Shown: one piece after another, positions 27,543 through 36,212 of the stretch | How the letters are laid out: the number at the start of each line of letters is the position of its first letter | How positions within the stretch are numbered: the first letter of the stretch is position 1 | DNA from: Candidatus Sodalis pierantonius str. SOPE | Lineage (GTDB): Bacteria > Pseudomonadota > Gammaproteobacteria > Enterobacterales > Enterobacteriaceae | Length of the DNA stretch: 64,000 bases | NCBI RefSeq assembly: GCF_000517405.1 | Contig: NZ_CP006568.1 | Span: 3,348,001 to 3,412,000, forward strand | Reading direction: 5' to 3' | Position numbers and translations under genes: made by a program | The notes under the pieces: generated by a model | The model's database searches: none | What the model was told of the DNA's origin: nothing | Seen by the model: only the letters and a program-made list of their open reading frames with translations

Positions 27543-28219
27543 TCAAGTTCCAACAGTTTAAGTGCTTGTTCCGCCGCGGCCTGCTCGGCTTTACGACGGC
27601 TTGAGCCATTGCCGACCACCGGCTGCGCCAGCCCGCTGACCTGGCAGTGTATGGTAAATTCCTGATCGTGCGCCTCGCCGCGCACCTGCACCACCAGATA
27701 GGTAGGCAGCGGCAAATGGCGTCCCTGAAGGTATTCTTGCAGCCGGGTTTTCGGGTCTTTTTGCTTATCGCCGGGGCTGATTTCATCCAAACGTGTGCGG
27801 TACCAGTCGAGGATCAGCTTTTCGACGGTTTGAATATCGCTGTCCAGGAACACGCTGCCAATCAACGCTTCTACCGTGTCGGCCAAAATGGATTCACGAC
27901 GGAAACCGCCGCTTTTCAGCTCTCCCGGCCCCAGACGTAAACATTCGCCCAGCTCGAACTCCCGCGCCATTTCCGCAAGCGTATTGCCGCGCACCAGCGT
28001 GGCGCGCATCCGGCTCATATCGCCCTCGTCGACGCGTGGGAAACGCTGATACAGCGCATTGGCGATAACATAGCTCAATATAGAATCGCCCAAAAATTCC
28101 AGCCGCTCATTGTGTTTGCTGTTGGCGCTGCGGTGCGTTAACGCCTGTAACAAAAGATCGTGCTGTTGAAAAGTGTAGCCCAGTTTCTTCTGGAGCCTAT
28201 TTATTAAGATGGGATTCAT
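27539..28219 (-). CDS. rnc: Ribonuclease III
   Basis: Cleaves double-stranded RNA in rRNA processing and mRNA decay. It has 226 residues as in E. coli. The signature NERLEFLGDSILSYV holds Glu41 and Asp45, with the third acidic pair in DTVEALIGSVFLDS (Glu117). The dsRNA-binding domain fills the C-terminal third. The leader contains a stem-loop where E. coli has the RNase III autoregulatory site. Confidence 0.98.
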   Translation of the reverse strand: MNPILINRLQKKLGYTFQQHDLLLQALTHRSANSKHNERLEFLGDSILSYVIANALYQRFPRVDEGDMSRMRATLVRGNTLAEMAREFELGECLRLGPGELKSGGFRRESILADTVEALIGSVFLDSDIQTVEKLILDWYRTRLDEISPGDKQKDPKTRLQEYLQGRHLPLPTYLVVQVRGEAHDQEFTIHCQVSGLAQPVVGNGSSRRKAEQAAAEQALKLLELE

Positions 28220-28312
28220 GCGTTACCAATAACTCAACCATGCGTAAAAAACCGCAGCTGACGGAACAGGCCTGGGAACGACACGCCTGTCCAAAACTGT
28301 TTCGTTTGCAGT

Positions 28313-28332
28313 GGCTCCCGCGAAGGGAGCCC
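28313..28332 (-). promoter_or_regulatory. Hairpin in rnc leader
   Basis: On the minus strand GGGCTCCC-TTCG-CGGGAGCC forms a compact stem with a stable TTCG tetraloop, about 95-115 nt upstream of rnc and just after lepB. E. coli rnc is autoregulated by cleavage of leader hairpins, and this could be the counterpart. There is no T run. Confidence 0.45.
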
Positions 28333-28396
28333 GCCTTTCCTAACCTGAGAGGTATTCTACATCGGTAAGCGAAATAATGCTTCGCTAAAAAAGGAA

Positions 28397-29383
28397 TTAA
28401 TGAATGCCGCCAATACGGCTTAAGCGTACGCCGGTCGGCCATTGGCCTTCCTGCTTATCGAAGCTCATCCAGATCGCCGTCGCTTTACCCACCAGATTTC
28501 TTTCCGGCACGAATCCCCAATAACGGCTGTCGGCGCTGTTATCACGATTATCGCCCATCATGAAATACTCTCCCTGCGGCACCACCCACTCCGCCAGTGA
28601 ATTGCCCGGCTGCTGATAATAAATGCCCAATTGATCCTGCTGTCCCGGCACCGTCAGCACATTGTGCACCACGCCGCCCAACGATTCTTTGCGCTGCGCC
28701 AGGCGAATGCCGCCGTCCACCTGCCTATCGAGCGCGACCTGCAGGAAACCGCTACTGGCTTCGCCGTTGCCGGTCGAGTTGAAGGTCTGTACAAAATCAC
28801 TTGGGGCGAATTCGCTATAGGTAATGGGCAACGCCGTGGCGCAGTCCTGCCCGCTGGCGCAGCCAGGCTGCACCGTCACGCGTTTGTTGACCGGATCATA
28901 ACTGACCCGGTCGCCCGGCAAACCCACGACCCGTTTAATATAGTCCAGGCTAGGATCGGGCGGGTATTTGAATACCACGACGTCACCGCGTTTGGTATGG
29001 CCGGTTTCAATGAGCGTCGTCTGGGTGATCGGGTCTTTAATGCCATAGGCGAACTTTTCCACCAGAATGAAATCTCCGACCAACAGCGTCGGCATCATAG
29101 ATCCCGAGGGAATTTGAAACGGCTCGAAAATAAATGAGCGCACCACAAACACCAATAACAATACCGGGAAAATGGACGCGCAGGTCTCGATCCAGCCAGG
29201 TTTATGGCTGACCTTCGCGGCGACGTCATTCCCGGCCGGCACCCCGACGGCGTCAGCGCGTTGCTGGCCGGGTTGCTGCGCCAGCCGGCGGCGCGCAGGC
29301 GCCAGTTTGAAACGTTCCAGGCACCAGAGGATCCCGGTGATAAGCGGCGCGATTGCCAGAATCAGGGCAAACATATTGGCCAT
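28397..29383 (-). CDS. lepB: Signal peptidase I
   Basis: Essential inner-membrane serine protease removing Sec/Tat signal peptides; 328 residues (E. coli 324). Two N-terminal membrane segments lie at about 4-22 and 68-84. The catalytic dyad is Ser95 in IPSGSMMPTLLVGD and Lys150 in DYIKRVVGLPGDRV, with the later box GDNRDNSADSRYWGFVP. It lies 15 bp downstream of lepA, the conserved lepA-lepB pair. Confidence 0.98.
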   Translation of the reverse strand: MANMFALILAIAPLITGILWCLERFKLAPARRRLAQQPGQQRADAVGVPAGNDVAAKVSHKPGWIETCASIFPVLLLVFVVRSFIFEPFQIPSGSMMPTLLVGDFILVEKFAYGIKDPITQTTLIETGHTKRGDVVVFKYPPDPSLDYIKRVVGLPGDRVSYDPVNKRVTVQPGCASGQDCATALPITYSEFAPSDFVQTFNSTGNGEASSGFLQVALDRQVDGGIRLAQRKESLGGVVHNVLTVPGQQDQLGIYYQQPGNSLAEWVVPQGEYFMMGDNRDNSADSRYWGFVPERNLVGKATAIWMSFDKQEGQWPTGVRLSRIGGIH

Positions 29384-29398
29384 GCCATCTCCTCAAAC

Positions 29399-31198
29399 TT
29401 ATTTGCTGTCTTTACCCACGTGCAGAATCGCCAGGAACGCTTCCTGCGGTAGCTCAACGTTACCCACCTGCTTCATGCGCTTTTTACCTTCTTTCTGCTT
29501 TTGCAGCAGCTTTTTCTTACGGCTGACGTCGCCGCCATAGCACTTTGCCAGTACGTTCTTGCGCAACTGCTTGACGGTGGAACGGGCGATGATATGGTTG
29601 CCGATGGCCGCCTGAATAGCGATATCAAATTGCTGACGCGGGATCAGTTCCTGAAGTTTATCGACAAACTCGCAGCCGAGATACGGCGCGTTATCGCGAT
29701 GGGTAATCAACGCCAGCGCATCGACCCGTTCGCCGTTAATCAACACATCCACCCGCACCATGTCCGAATTCTGAAAACGCTTGAACCCATAATCCAGCGA
29801 GGCATAGCCGCGCGAGGTGGATTTCAGCCGATCAAAGAAATCCAGCACCACTTCGGCCATGGGAATGTCATAGGTCAGCGCCACCTGATTGCCGTGATAG
29901 ACCATATTGGTCTGCACGCCGCGTTTTTCGATACACAGCGTGATGACATTACCCAAATAAGCCTGCGGCAACAGCATGTGGCATTCGGCGACCGGCTCGC
30001 GCAGCTCGGCGATATTATTCAGCGGCGGCAGCTTGGACGGGCTGTCTACATATACCGTGTTGTTGTCGGTGGTCAGCACCTCATAAATAACCGTTGGGGC
30101 GGTCGTTATCAGATCGAGATCATATTCCCGTTCCAGCCGTTCCTGGATGATTTCCATATGCAGCAAGCCGAGAAAGCCGCAGCGGAAGCCAAAACCCAAT
30201 GCGGTAGAGCTTTCGGGTTCATAGAACAGCGAGGCATCATTCAGGCTGAGCTTGCCGAGGGCGTCGCGAAACGCCTCGTAGTCGTCGGAACTCACCGGGA
30301 ATAGACCGGCATACACCTGCGGCTTCACTTTTTTAAAGCCCGGCAGTACGTTATCCGTCGGCTGGCGCGCAAGCGTAAGCGTATCGCCTACCGGCGCGCC
30401 GTGAATATCTTTAATGGCGCAGACCAGCCAACCGACCTCGCCACAGTTCAGCACTTCACGGTCGATCCGTTTGGGGGTGAAAATACCCAGCCGATCCGCG
30501 TTGTAAAGTTGACCGGTACTCATTACCTTTATTTTGTCGCCTTTACGCAGCGTGCCGTTCTTGATGCGCACCAGCGATACCACGCCTAAATAATTATCGA
30601 ACCAGGAATCGATAATCAGCGCCTGCAGTGGTGCGGCGGGGTCGCCCTCCGGCGGCGGGATATCGCGCACCAACCGTTCGAGCACATCAGAGACACCGAC
30701 ACCGGTTTTCGCCGAACAGCGCACCGCGTCGGTGGCGTCAATGCCGACGATATCTTCGATCTCCTGCGCGACGCGATCAGGATCGGCGGCGGGCAGGTCG
30801 ATTTTGTTCAGCACCGGCACCACTTCCAAATCCATTTCCATCGCGGTGTAGCAGTTGGCCAATGTTTGGGCCTCTACTCCTTGCCCGGCATCCACCACCA
30901 GCAGTGCCCCTTCGCACGCCGCCAGCGAACGGGAGACTTCATAGGAAAAATCCACATGCCCCGGGGTATCGATGAAATTCAGCTGATAAATCTGACCGTC
31001 AGGCGCCTTATAGTCCAGCGTCACGCTTTGCGCCTTAATGGTGATGCCGCGCTCACGCTCCAGGTCCATGGAGTCCAGCACCTGGGCCGCCATTTCACGC
31101 TCGCTCAGGCCGCCGCAGGTCTGGATTAGGCGATCGGATAGCGTCGATTTGCCGTGGTCGATGTGGGCAATAATGGAGAAGTTTCTTATTTTCTTCAT
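29399..31198 (-). CDS. lepA: Elongation factor 4 (LepA)
   Basis: Ribosome-dependent GTPase acting in translation and initiation quality; 599 residues as in E. coli. G1 AHIDHGKSTL is at residues 11-20, then DTPGHVDFSYEVSRS, NKIDLPAADP and the LepA-specific C-terminal domain with KKLLQKQKEGKKRMK. It heads lepA-lepB-rnc-era-recO-pdxJ-acpS. Functional by inspection. Confidence 0.98.
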   Translation of the reverse strand: MKKIRNFSIIAHIDHGKSTLSDRLIQTCGGLSEREMAAQVLDSMDLERERGITIKAQSVTLDYKAPDGQIYQLNFIDTPGHVDFSYEVSRSLAACEGALLVVDAGQGVEAQTLANCYTAMEMDLEVVPVLNKIDLPAADPDRVAQEIEDIVGIDATDAVRCSAKTGVGVSDVLERLVRDIPPPEGDPAAPLQALIIDSWFDNYLGVVSLVRIKNGTLRKGDKIKVMSTGQLYNADRLGIFTPKRIDREVLNCGEVGWLVCAIKDIHGAPVGDTLTLARQPTDNVLPGFKKVKPQVYAGLFPVSSDDYEAFRDALGKLSLNDASLFYEPESSTALGFGFRCGFLGLLHMEIIQERLEREYDLDLITTAPTVIYEVLTTDNNTVYVDSPSKLPPLNNIAELREPVAECHMLLPQAYLGNVITLCIEKRGVQTNMVYHGNQVALTYDIPMAEVVLDFFDRLKSTSRGYASLDYGFKRFQNSDMVRVDVLINGERVDALALITHRDNAPYLGCEFVDKLQELIPRQQFDIAIQAAIGNHIIARSTVKQLRKNVLAKCYGGDVSRKKKLLQKQKEGKKRMKQVGNVELPQEAFLAILHVGKDSK

Positions 31199-31364
31199 TT
31201 ATATTGATATTTCTCTAAGATATACGCCGCAACTTTCATTTATGGGCGCAAACATGGACACATAACTGAAAGTAACTAAAAATGTGGACGCATCTTACAC
31301 TGAAAGAGATTTTCAAGGAAGAAGGCAGCTTGCGGCCAGCGAGCGCAAGCCAAAGGAAGATCTA

Positions 31365-31770
31365 TTACATACACGGATTATCATCAAACTTCTTACTTCG
31401 CGCGTCGTTGATGATATATGTGATCACGCCGAAAATTGCTGCATCTCCGTCTTGTTGCTCATTCTCTAATGACTCCGTGTCTATCAAATCATTCAACTTG
31501 TCCAAGTGTTGAAGCGCCGGCCGCTCCCGCAGCAGCAAGCGGCGCATCACATAGCGCCCATTCACCGCAGCTATGACTATGCTGCCGTGGACCGGCGTTA
31601 CAGAACAGTCAACCACCAGCAAGGCACCCTCACGGATGCCCGCGTTAACAGAGCTGCTACCGGAGCGCATGTAGTAAGTAGCAGCGCTGGCGCTGACAAG
31701 CGCGTTCAGATCAACCCCCTGCTCCATCATTTCACGCATAACCATTCGCCCTAAAATACTGTACATGCAT
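31365..31770 (-). pseudogene. UmuD-like SOS protein remnant
   Basis: The frame has the S24/LexA peptidase-like core of UmuD: DLNALVSASAATYYMRSG, then REGALLVVDCSVTPVHGSIVIAAVNG and FGVITYII. E. coli UmuD has SGDSM at the nucleophile; here it reads SGSSSV. The catalytic lysine position (VKK in UmuD) reads MRR, so self-cleavage should be lost. The N-terminal arm with the cleavage site is missing: only about a dozen codons precede DLNALV. An ISL3-family element is inserted directly upstream, apparently inside its SOS box. No umuC is adjacent. Confidence 0.65.
31759..31770 (-). promoter_or_regulatory. Half of a split LexA (SOS) box
   Basis: CTGTACATGCAT ends exactly where ISL3 copy A begins. The matching half ATATATATACAG begins exactly where it ends (33483-33494). 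With an 8-bp target duplication, as shown by copy B, the two halves merge into a 16 bp CTG-N10-CAG LexA box. The two 8-bp flanks have since diverged (ACATGCAT against ATATATAT). Confidence 0.45.
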
Positions 31771-31894
31771 GGGTCTTCCCCTGTTGTGGTGGCTCAATCG
31801 ACAGTTCTGCATTTTTACTTTACTTATTCTTTTGGTTGGAACTTGGACTTCTATATGGATGTCAAACGTATTTACATTTAAAGGAATAACGTTC

Positions 31895-32191
31895 ATGGCA
31901 TGCTTAAAAAAATATGCATATGCCCCATTTATCTTACTGCTTCATGGTGTTGCAGCATCGGCCTCACCAAATATGATGTATGACACTGATAAGGAAGACT
32001 ATTCACTGTCACCAGAGGTAACGCCAAAATTATCTTGGGAGAAAAGTGAGTCTCAAGTTGATAAAACTCAATATTGTCTTACCCCTAGCGATCCGGGATG
32101 CAGCAATATGTGGCAAAAGGAAAAAGAAAAGGAGAATGACGAGCGAATACAACATCACCATCAAAAAAAATTTTATAACTCCCTTAAATGA
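31895..32191 (+). CDS. Passenger protein of ISL3 copy A, unknown
   Basis: A 98-codon gene with ATG 31895 preceded by AAGGAAT. The product has a basic start (MACLKKYAYAP), a hydrophobic segment FILLLHGVAASAS that looks like a signal peptide, then a polar region with one Cys pair (YCLTPSDPGCSN) and a very charged tail (KEKEKEND, HHHQKK). Its last 8 bp overlap the transposase end, tail to tail. Copy B carries the same gene with only a few amino acid changes, so it is a stable part of the element. An in-frame start at 31769 inside the inverted repeat seems unlikely. I do not recognise the family. Confidence 0.55.
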   Translation: MACLKKYAYAPFILLLHGVAASASPNMMYDTDKEDYSLSPEVTPKLSWEKSESQVDKTQYCLTPSDPGCSNMWQKEKEKENDERIQHHHQKKFYNSLK

Positions 32192-33416
32192 TTGCTAAAA
32201 AATTCATATTTAGTTTCCCATAGTGGAACATTACGCCCAGCTTGAAACGTTCTTTGTTCCTGAAGCCCCGTGACTTGATCCTGAGCAGCCGTATTTTGCT
32301 GTTCAGGGACTCCGCATTCCCATTTGATACCCGGTTTTTCATTGCATTCAGAATGCCGTAAAGGCGTTTTGCCACCATGCGGGCAATGCTGGCCATGAGC
32401 GGTATGCCGGTGTCTTTAGCCATCGCCATCCATTCCTGCCACAGCTTACGGCTATGATTGTCATAGCGGCGGTGCCACAGATCGCGAGCAAGCTCTTTCA
32501 TTACCCAGCACTGGCTCGTTTGGGGTAACACCAGCCGGGCAACTTCTAACCTCTCTGCCCAGCACCCGAGGCGATTTTGTTTGCTGTAAAACCATAGATA
32601 GCGTGAGCGGTGGGCGTCTTTCCTGTCTGACGACGGGATCTGTTTCATCTCAGCCTGACGGGTTTTATCAACGACGGCACACAACATTTTTGCCACATGG
32701 AAGTGATCGAAAGCGATTTTATCGACGGCATTGGGGAGATGGATGCGAGCTGCACTGATATAGGCCATGTTCATGTCCATAGACAGCGTTTTTATCTCAT
32801 CAAGCTGGTGATCTCTCAGGCTGCGCAGATAACTGGCAAGGCTTTCTACACCGCGGTCGTCGGTCAGTTGCAAAGCGCGTCCCTGCCTGTCAGAGATAAC
32901 GGTGACGTACTGGTGTCCTTTTTTGAACCCGACTTCATCCACGCAGAGGTGACGGGCGGATAAGGGTTGTTTTATCCGGGCCAAGCCTCGTTTGACTGCG
33001 CGCATCATGATGCCGTCAACGGCATTCCAACTGAGTTTGAGCTGCTTTCTGACAGCATCCACGGTGCTGACTTTCAGCCATGAAAGAACAAAGGCTTCGA
33101 ACAACAAGGTGTAGCGGCTGCCTGACCCTGCCCAGGGAACAGGCAGTGTCTGGCAACCGTGCTCGGGGCAGTCAACGCGGGGGACATCAGCCTCAACCAG
33201 CGTGGTGAACTGACAGGTATCGAGGTGACGCCATTTAGGACGCCTGTGATCATGTATGGAGCAGGATTTACCGCAGGTTGGGCAGGCCAGTTGTGTGTGC
33301 TCGGCAATGCCGACAATTACCGTCACTGATCCAGATTTTTCATCAAGAGAAAGGGATTGTACCTGCCACGGTGCGGACAGGTTAAGGATATGGGCATAGA
33401 GGGACTTTTCGTCCAT
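32184..33416 (-). CDS. ISL3-family transposase, copy A
   Basis: 410 residues from ATG 33416 (MDEKSLYAHILNLSAPW). N-terminal zinc-finger-like cysteines (CPTCGKSC) and a second C-x-H-x-C pattern (DCPEHGC) are followed by the DDE-type core: CVDEVGFKKGHQYVTV, LSMDMNMAY, KIAFDHFHVAK and the late GNAESLNSKIRLLR. All acidic residues are present, unlike copy B. It should be catalytically competent. Confidence 0.9.
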   Translation of the reverse strand: MDEKSLYAHILNLSAPWQVQSLSLDEKSGSVTVIVGIAEHTQLACPTCGKSCSIHDHRRPKWRHLDTCQFTTLVEADVPRVDCPEHGCQTLPVPWAGSGSRYTLLFEAFVLSWLKVSTVDAVRKQLKLSWNAVDGIMMRAVKRGLARIKQPLSARHLCVDEVGFKKGHQYVTVISDRQGRALQLTDDRGVESLASYLRSLRDHQLDEIKTLSMDMNMAYISAARIHLPNAVDKIAFDHFHVAKMLCAVVDKTRQAEMKQIPSSDRKDAHRSRYLWFYSKQNRLGCWAERLEVARLVLPQTSQCWVMKELARDLWHRRYDNHSRKLWQEWMAMAKDTGIPLMASIARMVAKRLYGILNAMKNRVSNGNAESLNSKIRLLRIKSRGFRNKERFKLGVMFHYGKLNMNFLAII

Positions 33417-33494
33417 GGCAGACTCCTCAAAAATCAAGACTGCCATCATAATGCCCTTAGCCACCACAACAGGGGAAGACCCATATATATACAG

Positions 33495-33818
33495 GCTAGT
33501 ATAAACGGCGGCCTCTGTGAAGTGAGTGATCACTTGCAACTAATATAGTTCGGACAAATCCGTTCCCCTATGGCCAAAATTCCCGCCGGCGCCGCATTTT
33601 CGCCGCCAATGCCGGCGATAACAGGTCTATGGCGAAACTCAGACAAGAAACGATAGGCGCCAGGCACTGGGTGATGGGTGTCAACGCTGGATGTCAGCGT
33701 GAGCGTTTAGCGTTGGGGATTGAGGATTGAGCATTGGGCGTTGACGGCAGACAAAGGATAACGGTGGACAATCGCCGGCCCGTGCGATCGGTTGCCGCGT
33801 CGACGCACGGCCCGACGT
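33495..33818. other. Intergenic region, no gene seen
   Basis: About 320 bp between ISL3 copy A and rcdA. I see no gene. It contains a short run of near-repeats (GCGTTGGGGATTGAGGATTGAGCATTGGGCGTTG, 33711-33743 approximately). The first 30 bp probably formed the promoter region of the umuD-like gene before IS insertion. Confidence 0.4.
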
Positions 33819-34370
33819 TCAGGGCCGGATAATTTTCTGCACTAGCCGGGCGATTTCCTGCCGGCTGGCGGGAGTACGATCCACCGCGTGATGCAGCATC
33901 ATTCCCCCAATCAACACATCCAGCGCCCGGGCGGTGGGAAGATCGAAAAAACGCAGTAGCGCGCGCTGACTACGGGCCATCCAGTCCTGCATCACCGGTT
34001 TCAACCCGGGATGACGGCTGCCATAGAGGTACAATTCATAGCTTAACAACAAATTCCTCTCCAACGTGGCCTCATCGCCGCAGATGATATCCACGATAAC
34101 CTCCCCCACCTCGTCAGCGCTGCAGGCGACCCCGAGCCGAGCCGCATAATCCGCCGACATCGCGACGGCAAACTAGCTAAACGCATCTTTAAGCAGCTCC
34201 TGCATACCGGCGAAATGATAGGTCATCGATCCCAGCGGGACATCGGCGGCGGCGGCGATCTTGCGGTGGGTGATACTCGCCACGCCATGTTGCGCAATCA
34301 TATCGAGCGTCGCGTCGATAATACGCGCACGCCGCTCCGGGTCGGTACGCCGGCTTTTCTTGCTGCTCAT
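33819..34370 (-). pseudogene. rcdA: TetR regulator RcdA (YbjK), amber-interrupted
   Basis: The frame from 34370 starts with a TetR HTH (RARIIDATLDMIAQHGVASITHRKIA, VPLGSMTYHF) and continues to KIIRP and TGA 33819. A TAG at 34173-34175 replaces codon 66, right after LLKDAFS. E. coli RcdA has Ser in that position. In E. coli rcdA is next to ybjJ, and ybjJ is next here too, but ISL3 copy B has been inserted between them. RcdA influences csgD and biofilm genes in E. coli. Confidence 0.85.
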
Positions 34371-34500
34371 ACAGGTGCCCTCGGAAGGCTAAGGTGATAG
34401 AGGAAAACGGCCATCCGCCAAAGTGTACATTTGTGGGTCTTCCCCTGTTGTGGTGGCTAAGGGCATTATGATGGCAGTCTTGATTTTTGAGGAGTCTGCC

Positions 34501-35733
34501 ATGGACGAAAAGTCCCTCTATGCCCATATCCTTAACCTGTCCGCACCGTGGCAGGTACAATCCCTTTCTCTTAATGAAAAATCTGGATCAGTGACGGTAA
34601 TTGTCGGCATTGCCGAGCACACACAACTGGCCTGCCCAACCTGCGGTAAATCCTGCTCCATACATGATCACAGGCGTCCTAAATGGCGTCACCTCGATAC
34701 CTGTCAGTTCACCACGCTGGTTGAGGCTGATGTCCCCCGCGTTGACTGCCCCGAGCACGGTTGCCAGACACTGCCTGTTCCCTGGGCAGGGTCAGGCAGC
34801 CGCTACACCTTGTTGTTCGAAGCCTTTGTTCTTTCATGGCTGAAAGTCAGCACCGTGGATGCTGTCAGAAAGCAGCTCAAACTCAGTTGGAATGCCGTTG
34901 ACGGCATCATGATGCGCGCAGTCAAACGAGGCTTGGCCCGGATAAAACAACCCTTATCCGCCCGTCACCTCTGCGTGGATGAAGTCGGGTTCAAAAAAGG
35001 ACACCAGTACGTCACCGTTATCTCTGACAGGCAGGGACGCGCTTTGCAACTGACCGACGACCGCGGTGTAGAAAGCCTTGCCAGTTATCTGCGCAGCCTG
35101 AGAGATCACCAGCTTGATGAGATAAAAACGCTGTCTATGGACATGAACATGGCCTATATCAGTGCAGCTCGCATCCATCTCCCCAATGCCGTCGATAAAA
35201 TCGCTTTCAATCACTTCCATGTGGCAAAAATGTTGTGTGCCGTCGTTGATAAAACCCGTCAGGCTGAGATGAAACAGATCCCGTCGTCAGACAGGAAAGA
35301 CGCCCACCGCTCACGCTATCTATGGTTTTACAGCAAACAAAATCGCCTCGGGTGCCGGGCAGAGAGGTTAGAAGTTGCCCGGTTGGTGTTACCCCAAACG
35401 AGCCAGTGCTGGGTAATGAAAGAGCTTGCTCGCGATCTGTGGCACCGCCGCTATGACAATCATAGCCGTAAGCTGTGGCAGGAATGGATGGCGATGGCTA
35501 AAGACACCGGCATACCGCTCATGGCCAGCATTGCCCGCATGGTGGCAAAACGCCTTTACGGCATTCTGAATGCAATGAAAAACCGGGTATCAAATGGGAA
35601 TGCGGAGTCCCTGAACAGCAAAATACGGCTGCTCAGGATCAAGTCACGGGGCTTCAGGAACAAAGAACGTTTCAAGCTGGGCGTAATGTTCCACTATGGG
35701 AAACTAAATATGAATTTTTTAGCAATCATTTAA
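34501..35733 (+). CDS. ISL3-family transposase, copy B, D-to-N change
   Basis: 410 residues, nearly identical to copy A. Three substitutions are visible: LDEKSG to LNEKSG, LGCWAER to LGCRAER, and IAFDHFHV to IAFNHFHV. The last (AAT at 35209-35211) removes an acidic residue that is conserved in ISL3 transposases as the D of a D-x-FHV motif and is probably catalytic. The protein is full length but may be inactive. Confidence 0.88.
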   Translation: MDEKSLYAHILNLSAPWQVQSLSLNEKSGSVTVIVGIAEHTQLACPTCGKSCSIHDHRRPKWRHLDTCQFTTLVEADVPRVDCPEHGCQTLPVPWAGSGSRYTLLFEAFVLSWLKVSTVDAVRKQLKLSWNAVDGIMMRAVKRGLARIKQPLSARHLCVDEVGFKKGHQYVTVISDRQGRALQLTDDRGVESLASYLRSLRDHQLDEIKTLSMDMNMAYISAARIHLPNAVDKIAFNHFHVAKMLCAVVDKTRQAEMKQIPSSDRKDAHRSRYLWFYSKQNRLGCRAERLEVARLVLPQTSQCWVMKELARDLWHRRYDNHSRKLWQEWMAMAKDTGIPLMASIARMVAKRLYGILNAMKNRVSNGNAESLNSKIRLLRIKSRGFRNKERFKLGVMFHYGKLNMNFLAII

Positions 35734-36022
35734 GGGAGTTATAAAATTTTTTTTGATGGTGATGTTGTATTCGCTCGTCATTCTCCTTTTCTTTTTCCTT
35801 TTGCCACATATTGCTGCATCCCGGATCGCTAGGGGTAAGACAATATTGAGTTTTATCAACTTGAGATTCACTTTTCTCCCAAGATAATTTTGGCGTTACC
35901 TCTGGTGACAGTGAATAGTCTTTCTTATCAGTGTCATACATCATATTCGGTGAGGTCGATGCTGCAACACCATGAAGCAGTAAGATAAATGGGGTATATG
36001 CATATTTTTTTAAGCATGACAT
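35726..36022 (-). CDS. Passenger protein of ISL3 copy B, unknown
   Basis: The second copy of the 98-residue passenger, from ATG 36022. It differs from copy A by A2S, A10T, A20T or nearby substitutions and one K/E change in the polar part. The hydrophobic export-like segment, Cys pair and KEKEKEND tail are unchanged. It overlaps the transposase stop by 8 bp. Function unknown. Confidence 0.55.
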   Translation of the reverse strand: MSCLKKYAYTPFILLLHGVAASTSPNMMYDTDKKDYSLSPEVTPKLSWEKSESQVDKTQYCLTPSDPGCSNMWQKEKEKENDERIQHHHQKKFYNSLK

Positions 36023-36212
36023 GAACGTTATTCCTTTAAACGTAAATACGTTTGACATCCATACAGAAGTCCAAGTTCCAGCCAAAAGAATAAGTAAAGT
36101 AAAAATGCAGAACTGTCGATTGAGCCACCACAACAGGGGAAGACCCACATTTGTACATTATCATGGATGATGCTAGGCTCAGAAGCAAGATACCTTGCCA
36201 TCAGGAGTTCGC

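Larger units (their letters stand above)
31771..33482 (-). mobile_element. ISL3-family element, copy A
   Basis: 1712 bp bounded by perfect 24 bp inverted repeats GGGTCTTCCCCTGTTGTGG/TGGCT (31771-31794 and 33459-33482). It encodes a 410-residue transposase on the minus strand and a convergent 98-codon passenger gene. An identical-length copy B lies in inverted orientation at 34435-36146. The 2.6 kb between the copies' outer transposase ends holds rcdA and could invert by homologous recombination. Confidence 0.92.
34435..36146 (+). mobile_element. ISL3-family element, copy B
   Basis: 1712 bp with the same 24 bp inverted repeats as copy A and a perfect 8 bp target duplication, ACATTTGT, at 34427-34434 and 36147-36154. 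It sits in the divergent promoter region between rcdA and ybjJ. Intact duplication suggests a fairly recent insertion. It contains a transposase gene on the plus strand and the passenger gene on the minus strand. Confidence 0.95.

Noticed and set aside
34954..35220. 88-codon open frame opposite the ISL3 transposase in both copies
   Set aside because: It is conserved only because the transposase is; antisense with no start signals.
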